This document shows positions 36,263 through 47,039 of a DNA stretch of 64,000 nucleotides, in pieces. The stretch is from Symbiodinium natans (Eukaryota > Sar > Dinophyceae > Suessiales > Symbiodiniaceae), in contig CAJNDS010002287.1 in assembly GCA_905221605.1 (NCBI GenBank), positions 453,690 through 517,689 of the forward strand, in the 5' to 3' direction. The position numbers were made by a program, and so were the translations under genes. Position 1 is the stretch's first letter, and each line of letters opens with the position of its first letter. Below the pieces are notes generated by a model. That model was not told where the DNA came from. It worked only from the letters and a program-made list of their open reading frames with translations, and searched no databases.

Positions 36263-39250
36263 TGTTAGAAACGCTCGATAGATGATACCGATCTCGAAGA
36301 CTGTAAAGCGCACCGTCATTCCCGGCATCTTGATAGGGGAATCGCACGCTGCGCATATGCTCCTGCCATGTCGCAGAAATCTGTAGTGATTGGGTTGCCG
36401 GGGCTTGTGCGGAATGGGAATGGTTTTGCTCAACTTGCGACTCTGCGTGCCTGGAGGTACACTTTCCGCACCGAAGACAACGTCCGCAGTGCCTCGCTCA
36501 GAGGAACATGGGAAGACACGTGAAGACAGCAGTGGGCACTCTGGGATCAGTTTTTAGTACAGTATTTTAGGTATCCACGAGCTCATCTGAAGCGACTGAA
36601 GCGACCGTCCTGCACACCCGAGATTCCGGGATATTTTGTTCGCGAAGACCATGTCATGCTCAGAGGCTTCTGTTTTCAAAGGATGGTTCTGATGCCCAGA
36701 TTCCTTTAGCCTTTAAGGCTCGCTCGCAAGAGAGTCCCTTTGATTCGTCATGCGAGAGCTTTCCAGGAGTTTGGATTCCCAGAGTTTGGACCGTGGGCCT
36801 AGAGACGTCTTCTGAGGTCCCGGCTACCCTGGCCTGAACACCATGTATTGCGTGCACCAGGCGGGGCGTGAAAAAAGGGGGGGGGGGGGGGGTCCCGGTT
36901 GTCGTTACATCAACTTGCGATGAGGGGCCAACAGGGGTATCGACCTAGCCTTGAAACTCTCACCAAAAGCTTGCAAATCCCTCTCACTCTCTCAGAGCCC
37001 CAGCCCAAAGCCTGCAACACTTTGGGGGGCGTCGCATGAGTTGGCTTCCCTTAAACAGGTCACCTTCCGTGTGGTCAGCCCAGACCACGGCCAGGTCTCG
37101 GCCCGCAATTTGGTGTCGGCTCGTTGTTCTGGGTTTGGGTTTTTGTTTTGGGGAAGTGCTCTCAGAGTGAGCTGGCGCCCAAGTCAAGTTCGCAGAGTTG
37201 TGCTGTCGGCTTGCGAAGACTGCCTCCTCGTAGCCCAGTCCACCATCAATCCGTCTCGAGCGATGACCGAGTGACGCCACATGTGTGGCTTCATGCGCAA
37301 GGCACTGCGAGCACCAAATGCAGAAACTGCGCCAGGTGGCATGTATCGGCTTGCCTTCTGGCCAGGACAGCCCCTAAATGGGGATAGTACCAAGGACACT
37401 CCAATTGGAGGCCCCAGAAAGCTTGGGAGGGCGACAGCCCAAGCTTTGTCATGCAATGTATCGCCTATCGGAATCCTTGCTTGCCGTGACCATCTTAGCG
37501 TGAACACCCTGTGAGCACCTTGCAGCACCCTGTGAACACCCTGTGAACACCCTGTGAGCACGCTGTGAACGCCCTTTACCAGAGAATCATCAGAGGACTT
37601 TGCCACGGCTGATAGCCACTTCGACTTGGAGAGGCCGGGGTTGGGGGCGCGAAACAGATGTCATCAACCTCTTTTGCGTGAAGCTGTGAAGAAGGCATGG
37701 CCAAAAACCTGCAGAACCGAGGCCCTTATGCTGTCTTGTACGGGCCTGCCTGGGGGAAATCAAGCCAAAGATGTGAGCTGTCGGACCTGGTTTTAAGTTC
37801 ATACTTTATGTTTTTTTTATATCATTCAATGCAATTAATGTGTCTCAATCATTTTCAAAGCTATATATGCGTTCAAAAGTTCTTTGTATATGTTTGTGTT
37901 ATCTTCATCATTCATCAACCCAAAGTGGTTTACTTTGAAGTTTGAAACAACCTTCCATTGGTGTTTTTCTTGAAATGGTTTGATTTTTCCCGCTCTGCGA
38001 GAGGTGTTACTCATGTCCCATCCCCCCACACAGGGCCAGGCCCAAGAATGTATGTGTGGGGGGGGTGGGGGGTGGGGGATACGGCATTTGGAAGTATACA
38101 GGAGCCGGACTGTGGAAATTGTATTTGCAGGGGGGGCTGATATGCGTTTATGTACACAGTCCAAGCCCCACAGCTGCAACGATCACTGCGAAATCTGATC
38201 TGGTGAAGATGATGAAGTCGCTGTACCCCACCTCCACATGTACAGGTGCTTGAGGTCTAGCAACTTCGGTTTGGGATGCGAAGCACAGGAATCTAGATGT
38301 AAAGCCCACCCACACCTAACTTGCAGACAAGCGAATTCAGGATCCTAAGTTAAGGAATCCATGACTCTGCACACGGCTGTGCAAAGGTTTCACTGCAACG
38401 ATGACATCCCCATAGGCCCGCGTCCATCAGGGCATGTGGGCCACGGGCTTTGCCGGGCATTTCTGCTTGGCCGGTGTTTGAGCTTCAACGGCCCATGTGA
38501 ACCCGATGTGACAACCACTCGCTGTCGAGTTTGTGGCTCATCCTAGAACAGTCTCCGTAGATCCCAAAGTCTTTCATGGCTTGGCACGGGGGGTTCAGGG
38601 AGGGGATGTAGGGGAAGCACTCTAGGGGCAGTGGGTCTCAAGCGTCTTGCCTTTGGTTCACTTGGGCCTTACCGGGCTCCCGAGAGGTAGCTCAGAGCAT
38701 CCCAATTGTGGCGCACAGGATCTCAGATGAACGTTTGGTCCTGGACGCCCGTGAAAGACTTCGACAAGGCACTGCTCTCTGAAGGAGGGCTCTGCAGTCT
38801 CAGAGGGATGTCTGAGATGGGGGAGGGCTGATAAGGAGCTTTGAGGACCTCTAGGTTCCGAGATCAACCCTACCAGCTTGGCAAGCACGGAGGCTTCTCT
38901 CACGCTTGGCCGGCTTGCCGGATTGTAAGGTGACTTCTGCCAGGGGGCAGGACCTTTGAGGGGTTGAAGGCTTCTGCGAAAGGGGACTCCGCAGAAGCTT
39001 TGCCAGGCTTAGGAAACGGGCTTGAGAATCATGGGGCTTCTACTTGCAGCCCCTCATCTGGGCACCACATTGAGGGTGGCCCAGCAAAAAGAACACGAAT
39101 CTGGTTCCTCCAGCCCTCAGGTCTGGACACTGCCAGCAGCCCCCAAGTCTAAAGAAAGGCTTCTCCGATGCCCTCTCACATAGACTGAGGCACAGATCTG
39201 TGGCCAAAGGTGCTGGCAAAAAATGGCCCACACATTGCTGGAGCCTCAAG
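36263..39250. other. No gene recognised
   Basis: Short ORFs only. A run of about 17 G is at 36876-36892, and an 11-bp tandem repeat at 37502-37575. An AT-richer stretch is at 37790-37950, and a G-rich GGGGGGTGGGGGG segment at about 38058. The - strand ORF at 36242-36433 contains FLRHGRSICAACDSPIKMPG, of unknown meaning. Confidence 0.3.
37502..37575 (+). repeat. 11-bp minisatellite GAACACCCTGT
   Basis: About six and a half copies with GAGCACCTT and GAGCACGCTGT variants. Confidence 0.85.
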
Positions 39251-39254
39251 AGTC

Positions 39255-39385
39255 CCCAAAGATATTTGGGGGGTTTACAAAAATACAGGGGGGCCCCCAA
39301 TATTGGCCCCCAAATTAGTAGGATTCCCTTATAATCAGGACCCCAAGGAGGTACCCCCCCCCCCCTAATTTCGGAAACTCCCTCA
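39255..39385 (-). repeat. Dispersed repeat family R1, copy 5
   Basis: The reverse strand reads GTTTCCGAAATTAGGGGG, GGTACCTCCTTGGGGTCCTG, AAGGGAATCCTACTAATTTG and GGGGGCCAATATTGGGGG. It shows the same element order as the other four copies and extends to a GTATTTTTGTAAACC end not seen in all of them. Confidence 0.75.
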
Positions 39386-39482
39386 TATTGCCCTAGCAGT
39401 GCTACTTGGACGCAGCCAGGCGACCGCCGATCCAAGGCCCGGATGTTTTCGGAGATTTTTGGAGCGATTACCCTAAAGCCTT

Positions 39483-39522
39483 AAACCCTAAACCCTACAC
39501 CCTAAACCCTAAACCCTAAACC
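39483..39522 (-). repeat. CCCTAAA array
   Basis: Five units, including a CCCTACA variant. Confidence 0.9.
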
Positions 39523-39529
39523 AGATTCA

Positions 39530-39801
39530 GGGTTCCACGGTCTCTGGAGTTTCGAGGGCGGTACCCCTCCTTTTTCCGCAAGCGTTTCCACAAGCGTTTC
39601 CGCAGCTGAGCTGGAGGCGCTTGGTGACTTAGTGGTTCGAGCAGACACCCGAACGCTTTTGTCCCGACTCCTATCATCCTTGGAGCTGATTTCTTGAGGG
39701 TCGGTGGCCGTGACCTGAGTCTCCCACTGCCGTGTGTAGAGACTTCGGTGGCGATTGTTTTCAGGAGGCCTTGTTGAGGGCCTGGGTTCGTAAGCTTGCA
39801 A
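39530..39801 (-). CDS. Exon-like Ser/Thr-rich segment, unknown
   Basis: The - strand reads RPPENNRHRSLYTRQWETQ then VTATDPQEISSKDDRSRDKS and SASSSAAETLVETLAEKGG. It is hydrophilic and disorder-like. It ends at the telomere-type array, which supplies the last codons of the raw ORF. Possible splice signals: GAACCCAG upstream and CAG/GTCACG internally. Confidence 0.3.
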
Positions 39802-42750
39802 AGGATACCGTCGCAGCAGGGGAAGCCAGACTGGGTTTGCTGTCCCGTTCTAGTACCTATGCCGATTACTACCTCTAGCCATCGCTAGGCATGGGAAGGC
39901 CACTTTTCGGGCCACTTTTCGGCCTGATGCAAGTTGTGTAGCTTACAGCAAGCTTACCCTGAGAACCGACTAGAACGGGCGGGAGCGGCGGCTGCATCCC
40001 CAAAAAAAATGCTTTGCCAGTCTTGCCGGCGGCGCTTCTGCAGAAGGCCTGGGGCTTGGCAGCTCGGGGGGTAAAAGGTTTGCGCAGGGGCTTGGGTGGA
40101 CTTTAATGCCCTCTGCGGGCAGTCACTGCGCTTCAGGCACGTGGGATCCATAAATTAGCCGCGGTAGTCAAAGAGCACTATCCCTCGGAGCTAACACCCT
40201 GACCAGCTAGTGGTTTCTGCCTGGAAGAGGTGGTGCAACCATGTTTCTGCGAGCCACCGGTTTGCACGTGAACTCTGACCCAAACAAGCACCTGAGTTCA
40301 TAAATTGCACGGCTCCATGGACAACAATGCCTGACTAGTCGTAGCTCTTCGGTCTTCACAAGCCTTTATGGAAGCAGCATACACGCAGAAGCCCTTGCCA
40401 ACTTCGCCGCTTTGACCCCCGCAGGCGAGAACGCGATGGTTCAGCGGTTGGTGCCGTCCTTACTGACCTGCTGCTACTTCGTTCCGGTGCTTGTTAGAGC
40501 CGGTGGGCTGAACATATTTCAGAGCCTTGGTCTAAGGGGTTTAGGGTTTGGGTACCAGCGGCGCCACGTCAACATTAAGATTAAATCGTCTGTGTAGGAG
40601 GAAAGTGCATCTTCAAGCCCCAGCCCCCCTTGCAGGAGTTCGATTTTCGGGTTGGAGGGGGGGCTTATGTTCCGAAACTCTGCATGAAATGAGGATCACC
40701 AGCCAGATGCAACTCTAAAGCCGAAGTCCACCAAAGAACCGAGGAGACCGAGCTGGCCATGCTAAAGCGTGTGCCCATCGCCGCGTCTATCTCGAGAGCC
40801 GCCTCCATCAAGGAAGCGGTCGGGGGCTAAGTCGGCCTAGCTATGAAAAGTTTCTGGCAATTGGTCTTGTCCGGCTGCATTGGGGAGAGTTGCTCTTTCC
40901 AGACGGGTCCTGTCGCGAGTTCTTTGTTTGAAGGTTCAAGTCTGCGTCCCATTTTTGTGCGGTGCTTCACTATAGGCCAGCTTTCTGGTTTTCGGCAAGA
41001 GTGCGCGAGAGAAATGATCAGGCCCTACTCAGCTGAGCAGGCATGTTGCGTTGATCCATGGAAGTCCCCTGCTTCGAGGTAGCTCCTGATGGCAAGCATC
41101 CGAACACCACGACGCCTGGGGCTGAGGGACTGAGGGACTGAGGGGGAAGCGATCCCATTGCATGTCAGCTGCCGTCCTTCGTTTAGAGCAGTTCACCCAC
41201 CATACTCGTTGGCGAGCGCGACTCAGCGAGTCCACTCCAGCGTATGCGAAGCTGCCTGCAATTTGTTGGCTCCTGTACATTCTGGACTCTTTTTGTCGGA
41301 TTGCTCATCTCGCTCCTCACACCTACATATTCTACTTGAATGCCACGTGTGCGGCAGCGTTGCTCAAGAAGGCACACTACGGGCTAAGCTTGAAACTTGA
41401 AACCTGAATCCTGCCGAGGGCGACAAATTTGCGCACTTCTTGCTTGCGCGAATGCTCTTGCATCTTGCAGCCTCCTGATGCGCGCGTGACAGATTGGGCC
41501 ATGTCCACGCCCACTAAACCACAAAGTAAGCCTCAACGGCGCCTCTTTGCTTCAAAGTGTTCAGACGCTCGTGATGCCAGCAGCCAAGCAGCCAGGAAGG
41601 GAGCCCCAAACGCACATCTCCGGCGCATTTTGGCCGGGAAGCGTTGGCGCCTCAGGGAACGCAGAAGAGGAGTACAGATTGGGCTTGCAGAGGTTCAGGG
41701 CTTCCAGGACCCCCTGCTTCTGAAAATTCTGCCACATGTCTTCGTATGTAGTGCTTGCGTACCTGGAAATCGAAACGTCTGCCGTTGCTTGGTGGACACA
41801 GACGCCTGACATGCGATGCTTTGATGAGATGTACAGCTTCAAGCTTTCAACCCAAAAGCGCTGCCAGAAGCCCCACGAAACACCAGGAAGAGCGCAACAA
41901 AATCTGATACTCACAAGCTGCACAAGATATTGGAGCCTGGGGCAGTGCAAAACCACTTTTCGACAAACGCCTGTGGACACGTCCAGGAACGGATTGGCGC
42001 ACTGTCAGGCACGAGGGGTTCGAGTTGAAGATTTTTGTGATTGGTTCCCTGCACGGGGGGGAGGGCCTTGTGAGCACATCGCCTGTCATGTCTAACATGG
42101 CTTCTATACAGTAGGGCGTGTGAAACAGTCACTTTGGGGTGCTGCGTTGGGATCATGGGCGCTGGTGACCGAACACTGGAAGTTCCAAGTTGAAGTCTGC
42201 GGTGTCGTGCCTGGCTTGCACAACGCCACGACAGGATACAGTAGATCTCATGACTGGCGAAGCTACTGTGCTAAGTAGCTCCAACCCCCCGAAGTGGGAC
42301 TCTCGGCCATGTCAAGTTTCGAGAAACTCTGAGACCCAATTCCCCCCTCTGTTCTAACAGCGCCCACACGCACGAACCAGAATGGCTCCGATCGGGCTTT
42401 ACCAACTGAAAAGCACCAGAAACCTAAAGATGCCCTAGAACTACCTAATTACTTTTTAAGCGCTGCTTGTCGAGCGCCTCGGGGCCGGGCAGGGGGGGCT
42501 TGTTTTGTTTTTGTGGAACCTCTGTTGGCTGCTCCCCCCCAGACGCCAAGACGGTCGCAGAGCACCGAAACCTGCATCCCTGATGTTCTCAAGCGTGGCA
42601 AGGAGATATGAACCCAGATCTCCTTAGGCTTAAGGTGGAGGACTTCACCCAAGCTTCGGCGCCGCAACTTCTTGGCCATTCCGCACCCGATGCTTTTTGA
42701 GTTCCACATGGCATCTTGGGGGCTCCTCCATAGTCCCTTGGGGCCTTTCT
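39802..42750. other. Unassigned
   Basis: Several frames are open over 41400-42100 on both strands. The - strand segment RYASTTYEDMWQNFQKQGVL (about 41700-41780) looks coding-like. Nothing is recognised and no arrays are present. Confidence 0.25.
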
Positions 42751-42756
42751 AGAAGG

Positions 42757-42782
42757 TTTAGGGTTTAGGGTTTAGGGTTTAG
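42757..42782 (+). repeat. (TTTAGGG)3 array
   Basis: Three perfect units. Confidence 0.9.
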
Positions 42783-42919
42783 AGGGTCCCTCATTCAAGT
42801 GCTTTGGGGTGGGCGGATGTCAGATGGGAATTGTTTGATGTCTACGGCGGCCGAGGCGACTTAAAAGCCTATCACCTATCACCCCGTCCGAAACTAGCGG
42901 GGAGCCTTGTTGAAGGAAG

Positions 42920-43085
42920 ATGGCCAAGCGCCTCTTGGACAGGGACTACACCTTGGCCCAGTTCAACACGGAGCTGGGTTGGGGTTTTCTTGGGCCTTTC
43001 TTGCGAGAGGGTGTGAGCTCTTTGGGAAGGTGGTGTCGAAGCTGCACATGGGTCCGAGGCAGGTTGTAAGTTTTTCCCAAGGGCT
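42920..43085 (+). CDS. Exon-like segments, unknown gene
   Basis: ATG at 42920 begins MAKRLLDRDYTLAQFNTELG, ending near G/GTTGGG. In another frame at about 43012-43062 the sequence reads CELFGKVVSKLHMGPRQ up to CAG/GTTGTAAG. They may be two exons of one gene. Not recognised. Confidence 0.3.
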
Positions 43086-43089
43086 GGGC

Positions 43090-45380
43090 TCGAGGACGCG
43101 CATGGCCTGTTATGGGATTTTGCATCCAGAGCTCATGAGCCGAAAGTAACCGAGAAGAGGGTTAGAGACGATTCTTGGGGCGGGCCAGAGAGACTCGCTA
43201 AAGGCTGTAGATTCCGGCGCGAATCGGTGTGCAAGGACATGACGCCCTCTTCCATCTTTCATTGGAAGAGATACCTAGGGTTCGAAGGAGTTCAGTGCTA
43301 GTGTCAGTCTGAACAGCGAGTTCTGAGAACGTCGACCACCACATCACCACATTCGACGAATGGGCGCAGCTCAGTGTGTTTTGGCCGGTGTGTTGTAGCA
43401 TCCCAGAAGGTGAGGAGACTTTAAGGGCGGGGGCTTGTTGGGGCTGTGGGGAACGCTGCGTTTGCAAGTCGGGTCACATGGGAACCCGAAGGCTCCATGC
43501 GGCTCGCCGAAAAGATCCGTAAAACATCGACAAGCGAACTTGAACTTTGTGGACTGTGGTAGTAGCATGATGGTAGTGCGAGACATTTGCAGATGCTGGC
43601 GGCTTGGGTTTCTTGTGGTAGAAGGTAGTAGACGAGACCTCCTGTTGCACAGACTAGATTCTCAAGTCCAAGAGCCGTTTTGAGGGGGGGAATGCTGCCG
43701 AACTGCTTCACAGGAAGCCGAACCTGTCGGCACCCTTTTCCATCCTCCCCGCATGCTCTGCTCCACGAAAAAAACCATATGAATCCGCCTTCAAGACGTC
43801 GCCCGTATAGGGTTTAGGGTTTAGGGTTTCTACCAGCTCCTGTAGTCCAGGTTGGCCTGAAGCTCAAATTTTGTGCCGCCGGTGGCCACAACATCTGTCC
43901 AAGACGGGAACTACTGCCACGAGAGCGGGGGGCGCGCCGCGGAACTTGAGATTAGGACGAAGGACACTTTGTTCAGGCCTTGAAAAATGGATGACACTAT
44001 GATCGTATTTCAATACCATTAATATTAGAATAGTACGAAATAATGCATATGGAGACCTTGCGAGGACCTGGCCGCCTTTCCAGAACTGTCTCTGTACCTG
44101 CGCGATGGCGCTAGGCCCTGAGAGGGTCTGGTGTTGAGGACTGGGCCTTTGGGCACTGTAGAATTTAGGGAGGCCTGTTTCACAAGACCCCCAAGAAGAT
44201 GAGAGGGGAGGTGAAGGCACCTTTCAGTCTGTGACCGGCGAGTCCGCGCTCCGCCCCTGTCAGCCTCTGAAGGGCCCTGAAGATGGGGTGGAAGCAGAAA
44301 TATCTTTTTGAAAGCGGAGCTTTGCAGGAGAGCGGAGCCTTGTTCATTAAGTTTAGTGGCTCTTGAAAGAAGAAGCTGCTTAGGGGGCAGGAAGCAAGGC
44401 CTTTCAAACGCGCCCCTCTACGTCTGCCTGACCTGCCTGTGGACTCTTTGTTGCTGTTTGCCTCGCTACCCGTCTAGTTGATATTGGGATCCCGTGAAAA
44501 AAAGGGTGTGTTCCTCTAAGGCACTTGTACAAAGATTGTTGTGTAGGACCAGTAGCCACAAAAACTGAACGCCAGCCACTGCAAGCCGCAAAGGTAGTAG
44601 GGACGGGATCGGGCCGGACGACCGATGATGAGTGCCTCCACTCAGAGTAGTTGTGTCAGCTGCCTCTTTGGTGATTCGAAGGGATTCAAGTTGAAAAGTG
44701 TTTCAGGGAGTGTGGGCTCCGGGGCGCTCCTCCTGTGCATGTTTTGAGGGCTCTTTCTTTTGCTCCTCCTCTTTTTTAAGGCTTCAGACGCGGCTCCTTG
44801 CCTGCAAACCCTTCTTCTTCCGAGCTCCGCGAGGTACCAGCGCACCGTTTGTGCGTTCTTCGCCATCTACTGGCTGACGCGCTGAGGTCTCAGCATGGCT
44901 CAGAGCTCTCGATATATCCCCCTTGGGAAGTACTTTTTGTTCATATACAACCCAAGAGGAGAATAAAATCATTGTTATTATCATTATTTATTTATTATTA
45001 TTATTATGACTATTATTATTATTTATTTTTTTATGGTTATGATTATTATTAAGGTTCTCAGGCTCTTGGCACAGCTTCAGCAGATTGTCGAAGAAGAAAC
45101 CATGAATCCTACTCTCACTTCTTCCACGCCTCTCTCACGTCGGGGGGAAGGCTCGATAGCCAGGAGAGAGCCAGAGCGCAACCCTAAGCCCTAAACCCCA
45201 AACCCTAACCCTAAACCCTGGACGAAAGGAGCTTCTTGGCATCCTTGAGGCCTGGACCTCGAGGGCCGAGAAGGCTTCAGCTTCGGAACGGATGAGACCT
45301 GGAACGTCCTTGAGGCCCACACGCCTTCTGCCTCAAAGAAGCCGAGCATGATGGCCAAAAAGCACCATCGGGTTTAGGGC
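43090..45380. other. Unassigned, with an (ATT)n block and telomere-type arrays
   Basis: A short TTTAGGG array is at 43808-43830. A degenerate ATT/TTA repeat is at 44975-45055. A CCCTAAA array is at 45181-45222. The basic - strand ORF 44642-44866 (TVRWYLAELGRRRVCRQGAA) may be an exon. Nothing is recognised. Confidence 0.3.
45181..45222 (-). repeat. CCCTAAA array, left partner of an outward pair
   Basis: Five degenerate CCCTAAA/CCCTAAG units. A TTTAGGG array (45369-45403) lies 147 nt to the right, the same outward-facing arrangement that brackets exons in the phosphodiesterase gene. Confidence 0.85.
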
Positions 45381-45403
45381 TTTGGGTTTAGGGTTTGGGG
45401 TTA
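45369..45403 (+). repeat. TTTAGGG array, right partner of an outward pair
   Basis: GGGTTTAGGGC, TTTGGG, TTTAGGG and TTTGGGG units. Confidence 0.85.
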
Positions 45404-45553
45404 GCGCATGTCAGAGATCTCAAGCAGCCAGCAACCTTACAGGAGGGGGAGGAAGCTTTTGCATACTTGCATGCATGCGCTTCTTGCGCTTCAGTCCCAA
45501 GCAAGCAGCTAGCACTTCGGCCGAATGTGATTCAACTTTGACTCGTCTTTCTA

Positions 45554-45957
45554 TCACTGGATGCGCCTCGAAAGGTGGCCGAGATCCAGGACGGGCAGGT
45601 GCTGCGCCTGTTCGGAGGTTGCAGGAAAGTGTTCAGAAGAGTTGCGAGGGACCCACATTTCATGCACGCGGGCTTTGGTTTGGCAAATTGGCCCGGCGCG
45701 CTTCCCCACACCTCCAACGATGGCCCCTGGGAGACTTCTCATCTCTCAGCAGCCCAAGGAGAAGAGTGTTTTTGTATGGAGTCATCCTTAACACCCCCAT
45801 CTCGCTAGCCAATTTCCTGGAACCTCGCGCCTTTGGGGGGGCCCTCTCCTACAGAGCCTTGCCCTGCGCAGCAGGTGGCTGTGCAGAGCAGCTCCGCACC
45901 TCTGGAGCTGCAGCAGCGCGGGGGCGCCCGCTTGGGGAAGGGCGCAGGTATGTGCAG
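45554..45957 (+). CDS. Exon-like region, unknown gene
   Basis: The frame at 45575-45808 contains VLRLFGGCRKVFRRVARDPH. A second segment after CTCCTACAG reads PCPAQQVAVQSSSAPLELQQ then RGGARLGKGAGMC and ends at CAG/GTAAGC, a textbook donor at 45958. A 239-codon ORF in another frame (45382-46101) overlaps it and is less convincing. Confidence 0.35.
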
Positions 45958-46439
45958 GTAAGCACGTGTAAACCCAAGAAGCGCTGCGAAACCCAAAGTA
46001 CCCAAAGCTCTAACGGGTGCCCTGAAAGGTGTGGCTTTGCGTGCATGTCTTTTCACTTTGTGCGCGGATCCCTTCTTTGCATTGATGATGTCACTTCGTA
46101 GCGAGGGAGAAAGAGGCTCATGCTAAACCCTAAGTCTCATTTTCTTCGTCATCCTTCTGCAGACTTTGTCGAAAAGCCAAACCACACAAAGCGCATAACC
46201 ATTTCCAGGTGTGTGGGCGCCTTACATATCGTGCCTTTGCTCGTTCTTTTGGCTCGCTTCTGGTGAATCTGGCAACGAAACGAGAGGAAGCGCGAAGCTC
46301 GCGCGAAAAAAAAAATGGAGCGAGATTCCAATACGTGTGGGTGGTTGAAGGGCGAGCCCAAAGCTGAGTGCGACGTGTCCTGCCTACCTTCTTCTCTGAT
46401 GTTTGATCTTCATGCCGCAAACTGAACTCGTGCGCTCGT

Positions 46440-46901
46440 TCATGTCGCTGACTTTCCTATGCCAACTGTTCTAGTTGAAGCTGAGGGCCGCGCAGGCCGA
46501 ACGTAATTCGATGAGGCTACCACATGTAGAGTTGTAGCATCTGTTTCATCGATACCCACAAAACCATGCCAAGTTTCCCGAAGGTTGTTCATCTCTTCTA
46601 CCGCCCTCTTAGTTTTAGTCTCACCCCAGGCCTCTACAAGAAAGAGCGGCGCATGGCCTTCCTCAACAATGCACAGCTGGGAGCTCAAGGAAAGCGGCTT
46701 TCTTGGGTAGGGAGGCCAGCTAAACCACAAGTACCACAAGCCTAAAAACCCGGAACCGGAAGAAGAAGGCTGAGTTGGCTGCCGAGCTCCGTAGTAGTGG
46801 AGACCTTGATCCCGCAACAGATTTCTATCAAGTGCCCGAAGATTCATGGGGAGGGGGGGGGTGGCCTGTGCCCCGAGGTGGGGTTTCTTCCGAAGGCTCA
46901 T
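46440..46901 (-). CDS. Unrecognised - strand ORF, possibly an exon
   Basis: 153 open codons; the more protein-like half reads VEEGHAPLFLVEAWGETKTK then RAVEEMNNLRETWHGFVGID. No domain recognised. The N-terminal half looks like non-coding translation. Confidence 0.3.
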   Translation of the reverse strand: MSLRKKPHLGAQATPPLPMNLRALDRNLLRDQGLHYYGARQPTQPSSSGSGFLGLWYLWFSWPPYPRKPLSLSSQLCIVEEGHAPLFLVEAWGETKTKRAVEEMNNLRETWHGFVGIDETDATTLHVVASSNYVRPARPSASTRTVGIGKSAT

Positions 46902-46982
46902 GGTGGATGCCGAGCCCCCAGGTCTTGGGGGGAATCAGCCTTTGGAGAGTTCTCGCGCCAGCTGCACGCTCTCTTTAAATGG

Positions 46983-47032
46983 GGTCTAGGGTTTAGGGTC
47001 TAGATGGGTCTAGGGTTTAGGGTTTAGGGTCC
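46983..47032 (+). repeat. TCTAGGG/TTTAGGG array
   Basis: Six units alternating GGGTCTA and GGGTTTA. Confidence 0.9.
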
Positions 47033-47039
47033 CACTTGA

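Noticed and set aside
45382-46101. 239-codon + strand ORF as one protein
   Set aside because: It begins in a telomere-type array and has no domain; exon-like segments in another frame with a GTAAGC donor fit better.
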